Shown here piece by piece: positions 42,298 through 49,605 of a stretch of 64,000 nucleotides of DNA (within the stretch, counting starts at the first letter, position 1; each line of letters starts with the position of its first letter). The stretch comes from JBDRKE01 sp043814315 (GTDB lineage: Bacteria > Omnitrophota > Gorgyraeia > Gygaellales > Profunditerraquicolaceae). Made by a program: the position numbers and the translations under genes. The stretch is taken from contig JBDRKE010000023.1 of NCBI GenBank assembly GCA_043814315.1, positions 1 through 64,000 of the forward strand, read 5' to 3'. Below the pieces are notes generated by a model. The model saw only the letters and a program-made list of their open reading frames with translations, had not been told where the DNA came from and searched no databases.

Positions 42298-43256
42298 TTT
42301 ATGGCCAACCGAATGGCTTCGATTAATGAACACGGATCCGCCAGATGCCTTTTTTTAGCAATATCGAAGGCCGTTCCGTGCAAAGGAGAAGTCCGCACAA
42401 AGGGAAGGCCCAGCGTCATGTTGACCCCAAAGTTTTCTCTGAATAATTTCAGGGGGATGAGGGCCTGGTCATGGTACATAGCAATCACGGCATCGTAAGA
42501 GCCTTGAAAAGCCCTGGCAATGGCAACATCCGAAGCCAAGGGGCCCTCTAAATCTTTTATTTTGTTTTTTAACTTTTTTAAGACGGGCTTTACGAGCTTA
42601 TTCTCTTCCCAGCCGATAACTCCGTTATCGGAGGCATGGGGATTTAATCCGCAAACGACCAGCCTTGGGTGCTTTAGTAAAAACAATATTCTTAAAGCAT
42701 GATACGTCATCAAAATGGTCTTGGATAACCTTGCGGCGGCTAAGGCCTGGGAGACGCAGGACAACGGTATGTGGCGGGTCGCCAGACTAAATCTTATCCG
42801 CCTATTTAAAAGCATCATCACTAAATCTTTGGTATGGGTCTTTTCGGAAAAATACTCTGTGTGCCCCGCATATCGCAAAGACGCCCTTTTCACTGCCTCT
42901 TTGGAAATAGGGCAGGTCACCAGGCAATCTAGTTCTTTGTTTCTTAAAAGCTCTAAGGCCTTGTCCAGATATTCTATAGACGCCCAGCCGTATTCCGCCC
43001 TGACCTTTCCAAACTCGAAACCCACTCTATTGACATTCTTCAGATCTACAAAATTGAATTTTTTGGATTTTGGATTTTGCCTGCCTGCCGGACAGGCAGG
43101 GATTTTGGATTTTTCAAAAACCCATGCATCCCCTATCACCGTGAACTCTGCCTCGGGCTTCAGATAACTAAGGGCTTTGGCCGTGATGGCCGCTCCGATC
43201 CCGGAAGGATCGCCCATCGTAATTCCGACTCTTATCTTTCCTTTCTGTTTACTCAT
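42252..43256 (-). CDS. pdxA: 4-hydroxythreonine-4-phosphate dehydrogenase PdxA
   Basis: An NAD-dependent dehydrogenase of the pyridoxal-phosphate (DXP-dependent) route, 334 aa from MSKQKGKIRVGITMGDPSGI (ATG 43256). An upstream open frame encodes only spacer repeat. Metal-ligand histidines are in YAGHTEYFSE, GLNPHASDNG and AMYHDQALIP, and TLGLPFVRTSPLHGTAFDIA is the usual C-terminal motif. Residues around 50-70 (KIPACPAGRQNPKSKK) are encoded by a copy of the CTGCC/CCAAAATCC spacer repeat inserted in frame, so a surface loop appears lengthened. Confidence 0.95.
   Translation of the reverse strand: MSKQKGKIRVGITMGDPSGIGAAITAKALSYLKPEAEFTVIGDAWVFEKSKIPACPAGRQNPKSKKFNFVDLKNVNRVGFEFGKVRAEYGWASIEYLDKALELLRNKELDCLVTCPISKEAVKRASLRYAGHTEYFSEKTHTKDLVMMLLNRRIRFSLATRHIPLSCVSQALAAARLSKTILMTYHALRILFLLKHPRLVVCGLNPHASDNGVIGWEENKLVKPVLKKLKNKIKDLEGPLASDVAIARAFQGSYDAVIAMYHDQALIPLKLFRENFGVNMTLGLPFVRTSPLHGTAFDIAKKRHLADPCSLIEAIRLAIKCTLNQRRDSARISW
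43055..43116. repeat. Spacer-type repeat inserted in frame in pdxA
   Basis: GGATTTTGGATTTTGC, then the palindrome CTGCCTGCCGGACAGGCAGG (43081-43100), then GATTTTGGATTTTT. The same combination of words fills the rpsD-rpoA and rpmJ-rpsM spacers. Here it preserves the reading frame. Confidence 0.8.
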
Positions 43257-43274
43257 CTGCCATAACGAATGATT

Positions 43275-43360
43275 AACATGAAAAATCCCAAATCCAAATA
43301 TTTCCAAATCCAAAATAAATCCCTAATCCAAAACTATTTGGGATTTTGAAATTGGGATTA
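43275..43360. repeat. CCAAATCC / GGGATTTTG repeat hairpin, surA-like to pdxA spacer
   Basis: AAAATCCCAAATCCAAAT and TTCCAAATCCAAAATAAATC pair loosely with TTTGGGATTTTG beyond a short loop. It is the common AT-rich spacer family. Confidence 0.7.
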
Positions 43361-43361
43361 C

Positions 43362-44426
43362 TCATGAGTTATCCTGAAGTATCTTGATGTACGCCTTCTT
43401 TTTGAGCCCATCAAGCCAATTCGAAAACTGCTCCTGCATTTTTAAATCGAAGAGATAGGCCTGGATTCTCACCTGGGCCTCTGAAAGGGTAAGTTGTCGC
43501 GGAGGTGTTATCTTGAGTAGTTTGAAAATGTAAAATTTGTTGTTGACTTTTAAGGGCTGAGAGTATTCGCCCGGATTTAAGCTGCAGACCTTCTCTTCTA
43601 TATCCTGGCGAAGCCCTCCATCGCGCTTAGCCACAATCTTATCGACTGTAAGAGGGAATCTTTTCTGTAAATCCTCCAATTTCTGTCCGGATCTAAACAG
43701 ATTCTCGAACTCTCTGGCTGAGTCTTCCCTGTCTGTGTCCAGTATAACGATGTCGCATTCACGCTCTTCTCCAGTTACAAATTCCTTCATGTTTTTGTTA
43801 TAAAAGGTCGTGACTTCATCGGGCCTGATCATGATTTTATCCTGGACGCTTTGCTCTACTATCATATACATAAGCATTTGCTCCCGTATCTTCCTCTCCA
43901 GATCCGCCTGAACCAGGCCTTGTTTGGCTAAGTCATTCTGAAAATCTGCCTCCGAGGAGTAATGCCTTCTGATCTCGTTGATCTTTGCCTTGATCCTATT
44001 ATCGTCTACCTTCACGTTTATGGCCTTGGCTTCCTGCAAAATAAGACGGTCCTCGATCAATTTCTCCAACAGATCCTTCCTTGTGGCCTCAATGCGTTTT
44101 TCGGCCTCGGCTTCATTATATTCCCTGGACAGCTGCAGCTGTGTAAAATTGAAAAAATCATTCAGGTCCCTCTGGGTAATTGCCTCGTTATTGACGACGG
44201 CAACGATTTTATCCTGCGCATAAACGGTAGAAATTCCAAATACAAAATTCCAAATAAGCACCAATACCCAAATGACCAAAAAACGAAACTTAAAATAATG
44301 AAAAATTGGGATTTGGGTACCTCGACTCCGCTCGATACCAATGGTGAACGAAGTCGATCCATTGGAATTGGCATTTGTTTGGGATTTGGGATTTGGAAAT
44401 TTGGATTTTAAGAAGTGATTAGTCAT
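43362..44426 (-). CDS. SurA-like periplasmic peptidyl-prolyl isomerase/chaperone
   Basis: A 354-residue exported chaperone. Residues about 48-70 (FLVIWVLVLIWNFVFGIS, then TVYAQ) are the signal peptide. The mature part starts DKIVAVVNNEAITQRDLNDF, the SurA_N signature, followed by a helical region. A single parvulin-like domain (about 215-320; ERECDIVILDTD, FPLTVDKIVAKRDGGLRQDI) is followed by a C-terminal helix. It would help fold outer-membrane proteins. The N-terminal 45 residues and most of the signal peptide are encoded by spacer repeats. The ATG overlaps the mfd stop by 8 nt and no later Met precedes the mature region, which supports the long start unless a TTG/GTG is used. Confidence 0.82.
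   Translation of the reverse strand: MTNHFLKSKFPNPKSQTNANSNGSTSFTIGIERSRGTQIPIFHYFKFRFLVIWVLVLIWNFVFGISTVYAQDKIVAVVNNEAITQRDLNDFFNFTQLQLSREYNEAEAEKRIEATRKDLLEKLIEDRLILQEAKAINVKVDDNRIKAKINEIRRHYSSEADFQNDLAKQGLVQADLERKIREQMLMYMIVEQSVQDKIMIRPDEVTTFYNKNMKEFVTGEERECDIVILDTDREDSAREFENLFRSGQKLEDLQKRFPLTVDKIVAKRDGGLRQDIEEKVCSLNPGEYSQPLKVNNKFYIFKLLKITPPRQLTLSEAQVRIQAYLFDLKMQEQFSNWLDGLKKKAYIKILQDNS
44231..44411. repeat. CCAAAT/CTCGACT repeats forming the signal-peptide coding region of the surA-like gene
   Basis: AAATTCCAAATACAAAATTCC and CCAATACCCAAATGACC on the left, CTCGACTCCGCTCGATACC in the middle, and GGGATTTGGGATTTGGAAAT on the right are typical spacer-repeat words. Read on the minus strand they encode the N terminus and the hydrophobic core of the signal peptide. 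Confidence 0.75.
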
Positions 44427-46326
44427 ATTTTTCTTTCTTACTTTTACTGAAGCTACCGACCGCCTCTCTTAGGAGCCTGCAATAAAGGTCAAATCCTACG
44501 GCAGCGATGAACCCATGCTGTTCGGCCCCCAAAAGATTGCCGGCGCCTCTGATCTCTAAATCTTCCATGGCAATATTAAAGCCTGAACCCAGATACGCAT
44601 ACTCCTGGATAGCGTTTAATCTTTTTCTTGCGTCTGTATCCAGAATTTCATTCCTGGGGGTGAGAAAATAGGCATAGGCCGGACGGTCAAACCGGCCGAC
44701 CCTGCCCCTCAATTGATGTAAATCCGATAATCCAAACCGGTGTGCCTGGTTAACGATGATGGTATTGACATTGGGGATATCAATACCTGATTCTATGATC
44801 ATGGTGCATATCAAACAATCGCTCTTTCCTGTTAAAAAGTCAAACATGGCCTTTTCCAGCAGCTTAGGATGCATCTGTCCGTGGGCTACGGCACAACGGA
44901 TGGAACCGGGCAAAAGCCGGGAGAGTTTCTCTTTGACTTTTTCTATATCGTTAACACGATTATGTAAAAAGAACACCTGGCCTTTTCTATCTACCTCTCT
45001 TAAGATAGCCTGCCTTACCAGATCGTCATCATATTCTATCACAATGGTTTTTATAGGCAACCGATTTTGTGGCGGCGTGTTGATCACGGATAAATCCTTG
45101 GCGCCCATCAGGCTCATGTACAAAGTCCTGGGGATGGGTGTGGCTGTAAGAGTCAGAACATCCGTGGTCAGGCGCAGTTTTTTTAGCTTCTCCTTGTGCT
45201 TGACGCCGAAACGCTGCTCTTCGTCAATAATCACGAGGCCTAAGTTTCTGAAGGCAACGTCATCGGAGAGAAGCCGGTGGGTCCCGATAACGATGTCAAC
45301 GCTGCCGGCAGCCAGACCATCAAGAATATGCCTTTGTTCGGCGCCGGTCTTAAAACGGCAAAGCAACTGCAGTTGAACGGGAAATTCCTTGAGCCTTTGG
45401 GCAAAGTTCTGGTAATGTTGTTCGGCAAGAATCGTAGTCGGCACAAGATAGGCGACCTGCCCGTTATCCATCACGGCTTTAAAAGCGGCGCGCATGGCAA
45501 CTTCGGTCTTACCGTACCCCACATCTCCGCAAAGCAGCCTGTCCATGGGGCGAACGGACTCCATGTCCTCTTTGACTTCAAGGGTTGCCTTTAACTGGTC
45601 AGGTGTTTCCTTAAAAGAGAATGTCTTTTCGAAATCAGCCTGCCAATCCGTATCCGCAGAAAAAGCAAACCCCGCAGAGCCCAGGCGCACGGCCTGTAAA
45701 GATAAGAGCTCCCATGCCAATCTTTGGATGCCCTTACGCGCTCTTTCTTTGGTCCTCTGCCACTCTTTGCTTCCCAGGCGGTAAAGTTTAGGCCTGCGGA
45801 TATGAAAAGCAATATATTTCTGCACCAGGTGCATAGCGTCCATCGGCACATACAGTTTCTCCTGGCGGTCATACTCAATGACCAGATGGTCTTTAAATCT
45901 GTCCTGCACCTTGATTTTTTCTATCCCCAGGTATCTGCCGATCCCGTGCTGGTTATGGACAATGAAATCGCCAGTCTTTAAGTCAACGAAGTTCGACAAA
46001 GGAAATTCTTCGCTGAAGTTCGTTCTCTTGGATACGCCGGCCGCCGGCTTCTTAATCGGCAGGATAATAACCATCCGGTGATCCCATGCCGCCTCCCCTG
46101 TTGCCGGCAGGTAGGTCTTGATAGAAACAAGGGCATCATCTTCCCATTCCATGCGGATGGGTAATTCGAAGGAAAACGGGAAGATGTCTAGGATGCCTCC
46201 CCTTCGGGAGAAATCCCCCTCTTCACAAACGCACTCCTGCCGTTTGTAGTTATACTCCACCAGCGCGGACATAAGATCATCCAAATCCCTATGTAAACCA
46301 ACATATAATTTCAGGGCCTTAAACAT
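44419..46326 (-). CDS. mfd: Transcription-repair coupling factor Mfd, very short form
   Basis: A 635-residue Mfd; typical ones have 1050-1200. The first 80 residues match the end of the UvrB-like domain (EGDFSRRGGILDIFPFSFEL). Domains 2 and 3 are missing. The RNA-polymerase-interacting domain follows (VDLKTGDFIVHNQHGIGRYL), then the RecG-like helicase with Walker A CGDVGYGKTEVAM, DEEQ box, TATPIPRTLYMSL and the TRG region FGLSDLHQLRGRVGRFDRPA. The protein ends just after GAGNLLGAEQHGFIAAVGFD, so the C-terminal D7 clamp domain is also absent. A stop codon lies 7 codons upstream of the ATG, so the frame is closed. All motor motifs are intact, so it may be a real minimal translocase rather than a pseudogene. 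Confidence 0.85.
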   Translation of the reverse strand: MFKALKLYVGLHRDLDDLMSALVEYNYKRQECVCEEGDFSRRGGILDIFPFSFELPIRMEWEDDALVSIKTYLPATGEAAWDHRMVIILPIKKPAAGVSKRTNFSEEFPLSNFVDLKTGDFIVHNQHGIGRYLGIEKIKVQDRFKDHLVIEYDRQEKLYVPMDAMHLVQKYIAFHIRRPKLYRLGSKEWQRTKERARKGIQRLAWELLSLQAVRLGSAGFAFSADTDWQADFEKTFSFKETPDQLKATLEVKEDMESVRPMDRLLCGDVGYGKTEVAMRAAFKAVMDNGQVAYLVPTTILAEQHYQNFAQRLKEFPVQLQLLCRFKTGAEQRHILDGLAAGSVDIVIGTHRLLSDDVAFRNLGLVIIDEEQRFGVKHKEKLKKLRLTTDVLTLTATPIPRTLYMSLMGAKDLSVINTPPQNRLPIKTIVIEYDDDLVRQAILREVDRKGQVFFLHNRVNDIEKVKEKLSRLLPGSIRCAVAHGQMHPKLLEKAMFDFLTGKSDCLICTMIIESGIDIPNVNTIIVNQAHRFGLSDLHQLRGRVGRFDRPAYAYFLTPRNEILDTDARKRLNAIQEYAYLGSGFNIAMEDLEIRGAGNLLGAEQHGFIAAVGFDLYCRLLREAVGSFSKSKKEKYD

Positions 46327-46379
46327 ATTATACTTTAGGTTGCGTTATGCGGTTACGAGACCCCTATTAGTTAAAGCTT

Positions 46380-46522
46380 AGGAAAAATAGATTTGATTTC
46401 CTGTGTAATGTGTAATGTGTAATGCGGGTGGAATGTATCTATGTGGAATGGAAAAGGATTTACCATTACACAATGAAACATTACGCCAACATTACACTTT
46501 ACACATTCAACATTACACAGAT
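46380..46522. repeat. TGTGTAATG / CATTACAC inverted repeats, mfd-secDF spacer
   Basis: Three tandem GTGTAATG units (about 46404-46424) face CATTACACAATGAAACATTAC and ACATTACACTTTACACATTC, giving a long imperfect hairpin. The rest of the 223-nt spacer shows nothing recognisable, and no coding remnant of the missing Mfd N terminus. Confidence 0.65.
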
Positions 46523-46549
46523 AATATGACGGCGATCGTGACGTAACCC

Positions 46550-48751
46550 TTATCCATTTTTTCGACGCGACCAGGCAAGAATTAAAGGCGAGGCAATGTA
46601 GATTGTAGAATAGGCGCCGGAAATGAAACCCACCAATAAAGCAAAGGCAAAATTACTTAGAACCTCTCCTGCGTAAAATAAAATTGCAAAAACCACCAGC
46701 AGCGTAACGGCCGACGTAAGAAGAGTCCTCGCTAACGTCTGATTGACGCTTAAGTTGATGAGTTCATACATCGTCAACTTTCTGTAAATCCTGCTGTTTT
46801 CTCTGACGCGGTCGTAAATAACGATGGTGTCGTTGATGGAATAACCGGCGATGGTGAGAAAGGCGGTGACGCTTAAGAGATCGATCTGCCTGCCTGTAAC
46901 GACCAGGAATCCTAAGGTCACTAAGACGTCGTGAATAAGCGCAATAACGCCCGCCATGGCAAAATTAAAATGCTTAAAGCGAAACGCCACATAGATCAGG
47001 ATACCCACCAACGACCAAATCAGTGCATAAACGGCTTTAGCCTGCAGGTGCTTTCCTGCGACTGGACCCACGCGCTCGATCCGAAGGACCTGGATATCCT
47101 GGTCAGGAAATTGTTCTTTTAATTTTTCCGTTAAAATGCGGCTCTTATCTTCAACCGTGCGGATGAGCACGACACGAGGGTTATCTTTAAACTGCTGAAT
47201 GGAGGCATCAGCCATGCCCGCTTCTTTTAAAATCTGCCTCAGCTGGTCAATCGGTGCAGGCGACTTAAAGCTATACTCCTGCAGCTGGCCGCCCGCAAAA
47301 TCGATTCCATAAGCCTGCTTGCCCTTTTTAAAATAAAATGCCAACCCCACAACGATAACGATGAGAGAAAGGGCATAGAAAATCCTGCGTTTACCGATAA
47401 AGTCAAGCTTTGTTTCCCTGATAAACTTAAGCATAGGCAGGGATTTCAACACCCCCCACCCCAGCAAGACCTCAAAAATCGTTCGCGTGACGACAATGGC
47501 CGTAAACATGCTCGCCAGCAGACCGATCGTCAATGTCACGGCAAATCCCCTTATGGGGCCGGTCCCGAACTGAAAAAGCAGGAAAGCAGCGATAAGGGTC
47601 GTTAGGTTGGAATCCAGGATAGCCGTAAAAGCCCTGTTGTAACCGCTGATGACAGCCGATCGTAAATTCTTACCCGTTTTTATCTCTTCACGGATACGTT
47701 CATTAATCAACACGTTGGCATCCACGGCCATGCCTAAAGATAAAACAATACCGGCGATACCGGGCAGCGTCAACGTGGCGGAGACACCGGGAAACAGTAG
47801 GGGCAGGAGACCTAATCCCCCTAAAATCATCAACAGGTTAAGCAGTAGCGCAAAATCACTTATCAAGCCGGCTAAAAGATAGTAAACAGCCATAAAAATA
47901 AAAACAAGGGCACTGCCCACAATAGTAGCCTTGATCCCTTTATTTATGGAATCCTGTCCCAGCAAAGGACCGATGGTCCTCTCTTCCTCTATATACATAG
48001 GAGCTGGCAATGCGCCGACCCTTAAAACAAGGGCTAAATCCTGCGCCTCCTCAACTGAAAAACGGCCTGTGATGACAGCCTCTCCGGAAGGAATCGCTTC
48101 TTTGATGCGGGGAGCGGACTGAACCTTGCCATCAAGAACAATAGCCAACCTTCGGCCGACATTGCCGGTAGTAATCTGGGCGAACTTTTCAGCTCCCTGT
48201 GCATTAAACCTTAAGGAAACCACAGGCTCATTAAACTGGCTCTGGCTGAAATTAACCCTGGCATCCGTAAGGGCATCGCCCACGAGAACGGCCTGTTTTT
48301 CCAAAAGCAAGGGCTCATTGTCCTCCTGCGCATACTTCAACTCAGAATCCTCAGGCACTGTGCCGGCTAAAGCCTGCTTTAGTTTTTCCGCGTCATTTGA
48401 CACAAGCTTGAATTCCAGCAAAGCGGTTTTGCCAATGATATCTATGGCGCGATCCCTGTCGGTGACCCCGGGCAGCTGCACAACGATTTCATCCAGGCCC
48501 TGCCTTTGTATGGAAGGCTCCCTGACGCCAAACTCATCTATTCTGTTTCTGATGACTTCAAGGGCCCTGTCCGCCGCATCCTCCCTGTCTTCTTGCTTCA
48601 GATGCGAGGTATCGACCTTAAGCAAAAGGTGCATGCCGCCTTTTAAATCCAACCCCAGATTGATTCTTTTATCTAACGGAAAGGCAAAATAGGCACATAC
48701 AGCCAAAAGTCCTAAAATGAGTAACGATTTGTAGGCTATCCGACGCTCCAT
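46550..48751 (-). CDS. secDF: SecD-SecF fusion, Sec translocon accessory protein
   Basis: A 733-residue fusion of SecD (about 1-430) and SecF (about 440-733), which use the proton gradient to pull preproteins across the membrane. The SecD part has INLGLDLKGGMHLLLKVDTS, the periplasmic P1 domain and six membrane helices (GIVLSLGMAVDANVLINERI). The SecF part begins FIRETKLDFIGKRRIFYALS and has AYGIDFAGGQLQEYSF and TIAGYSINDTIVIYDRVREN. yajC lies directly upstream. AAGGAG precedes the ATG. Confidence 0.97.
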   Translation of the reverse strand: MERRIAYKSLLILGLLAVCAYFAFPLDKRINLGLDLKGGMHLLLKVDTSHLKQEDREDAADRALEVIRNRIDEFGVREPSIQRQGLDEIVVQLPGVTDRDRAIDIIGKTALLEFKLVSNDAEKLKQALAGTVPEDSELKYAQEDNEPLLLEKQAVLVGDALTDARVNFSQSQFNEPVVSLRFNAQGAEKFAQITTGNVGRRLAIVLDGKVQSAPRIKEAIPSGEAVITGRFSVEEAQDLALVLRVGALPAPMYIEEERTIGPLLGQDSINKGIKATIVGSALVFIFMAVYYLLAGLISDFALLLNLLMILGGLGLLPLLFPGVSATLTLPGIAGIVLSLGMAVDANVLINERIREEIKTGKNLRSAVISGYNRAFTAILDSNLTTLIAAFLLFQFGTGPIRGFAVTLTIGLLASMFTAIVVTRTIFEVLLGWGVLKSLPMLKFIRETKLDFIGKRRIFYALSLIVIVVGLAFYFKKGKQAYGIDFAGGQLQEYSFKSPAPIDQLRQILKEAGMADASIQQFKDNPRVVLIRTVEDKSRILTEKLKEQFPDQDIQVLRIERVGPVAGKHLQAKAVYALIWSLVGILIYVAFRFKHFNFAMAGVIALIHDVLVTLGFLVVTGRQIDLLSVTAFLTIAGYSINDTIVIYDRVRENSRIYRKLTMYELINLSVNQTLARTLLTSAVTLLVVFAILFYAGEVLSNFAFALLVGFISGAYSTIYIASPLILAWSRRKNG

Positions 48752-48779
48752 GCTTACTCCTTAATTTTAAGAAAATATA

Positions 48780-48912
48780 ATAATACGTGCAACCTCAAAT
48801 CCCAATGACTAAAACTTACTGTTTGTGCTTTGGAATTTGTTTGTAATTTGAAGCTTGCCCCGTTAGAAATTTTGAACGACAATTGGTTAAGAAAATATTT
48901 TTAACGGGCTTG
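48780..48912. repeat. AT-rich repeat and CCCCGTTAGAAA/AACGGG hairpin, secDF-yajC spacer
   Basis: CAAATCCCAATGACTAAAAC and TTTGGAATTTGTTTGTAATTT are the common spacer words. GCCCCGTTAGAAATTTTG (from 48856) pairs with AATATTTTTAACGGGC (to about 48905), a relative of the secE-nusG inverted repeat. The rest is unremarkable. Confidence 0.6.
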
Positions 48913-48949
48913 GGGCTTGATGCTTAAACTCTTTTTTGTGTGACTTATG

Positions 48950-49234
48950 TTAAGCCTGCAGTTTCTTGACGTACGCCACACAATTCTTCTCTATTTCTAT
49001 TTTGACGTTTTCGTCTATCCTTAATGTTACCGTTTTTTCTTTCACATTCACAATCGTGCCATGGATGCCGCTTGAAGTCACGATATCGTCATTCTTGTTT
49101 AAATTTTCAAGCATCTTCTTGTGCTGTTTTTCTTTTCCCTTTTGCGGCCGGATGAGTAAAAAGTAGAAAATGGCGAATATCGCAATAATGGGAAAAAGAC
49201 TGGCTAACGGGTTAACGACTTGGGATTGCGGCAT
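48950..49234 (-). CDS. yajC: Sec translocon accessory subunit YajC
   Basis: A 94-residue single-span protein of the SecDF-YajC complex: N-terminal helix LFPIIAIFAIFYFLLIRPQK, then HKKMLENLNKNDDIVTSSGI and GTIVNVKEKTVTLRIDENVK. It overlaps the rpsP 3' end by 23 nt and precedes secDF. Confidence 0.95.
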   Translation of the reverse strand: MPQSQVVNPLASLFPIIAIFAIFYFLLIRPQKGKEKQHKKMLENLNKNDDIVTSSGIHGTIVNVKEKTVTLRIDENVKIEIEKNCVAYVKKLQA

Positions 49235-49481
49235 TATTTCCCTCCTTTTTAAGATTCTTCATCAGACTTTTTACGGTGGAAGAAAGCTGGGCTCCTCTCT
49301 TCACCCAGAATTCAACGCGTTCTATGTCAATCTTTTTTGAACCATCGACGGCATTATAAAACCCTAATTCTTCGAGGGGCTTGCTATCTCTGCCCTTCCG
49401 ATCATCAAAAACGCAAATCCTAAAATGCGGCCTTCCTTTGGGATTATTACCAAACCTTTTTAAACGTACATGCACTGCCAT
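49212..49481 (-). CDS. rpsP: 30S ribosomal protein S16
   Basis: An 89-residue protein, MAVHVRLKRFGNNPKGRPHF and KPLEELGFYNAVDGSKKIDI, with WVKRGAQLSSTVKSLMKN. AGGAGG precedes the ATG. It is separated here from its frequent partners ffh, rimM, trmD and rplS, and is followed by yajC. Confidence 0.97.
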   Translation of the reverse strand: MAVHVRLKRFGNNPKGRPHFRICVFDDRKGRDSKPLEELGFYNAVDGSKKIDIERVEFWVKRGAQLSSTVKSLMKNLKKEGNNAAIPSR

Positions 49482-49493
49482 TGTAATCCTCCT

Positions 49494-49605
49494 TCAATGA
49501 GCCCCGCTGCATTCTTGCATTCGCAAGAATGCAAGAAGCGGGGCGAATTGATCCCGAGCCTGCGAAGAAAATTTCTTTGAAATTTTCGAGCGTTTAGGCG
49601 AGGGA
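49494..49605. repeat. Two GA-loop hairpins in the rpsP-trpE spacer
   Basis: CAATGAGCCCCGCTGCATTC...GAATGCAAGAAGCGGGGCGAATTG (about 49494-49545) is a long hairpin with the same AAT-GA-GC...GC-GA-ATT frame as arm A. The second, TCCCGAGCCTGCG...GTTTAGGCGAGGGA (about 49552-49604), again has GA opposite GA below a GCCT/AGGC step, around a GAAAATTTC/GAAATTTTC core. The second ends at the trpE stop codon. The rpsP Shine-Dalgarno sequence lies just beyond the first. Confidence 0.8.

Noticed and set aside
42298..43313. Longer N termini for RsmA and PdxA
   Set aside because: The extra codons lie in the upstream gene or in spacer repeats. Family motifs begin at the internal Met codons chosen.
44419..46326. 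mfd as a pseudogene
   Set aside because: It is short, but all helicase motifs are intact, both ends close cleanly and the next gene overlaps its stop codon. It is kept as a CDS with the truncation noted.
48126..48692. 188-codon open frame on the plus strand
   Set aside because: It is antisense to secDF, which has clear SecD motifs in the other strand. The translation is Ser/Thr-rich and matches no family I know.
48752..48800. Promoter for secDF (TTGCAC with TAAAAT)
   Set aside because: The spacing is 17 nt but the -35 matches only half the consensus in an AT-rich repeat region, so it is not distinguishable from chance.
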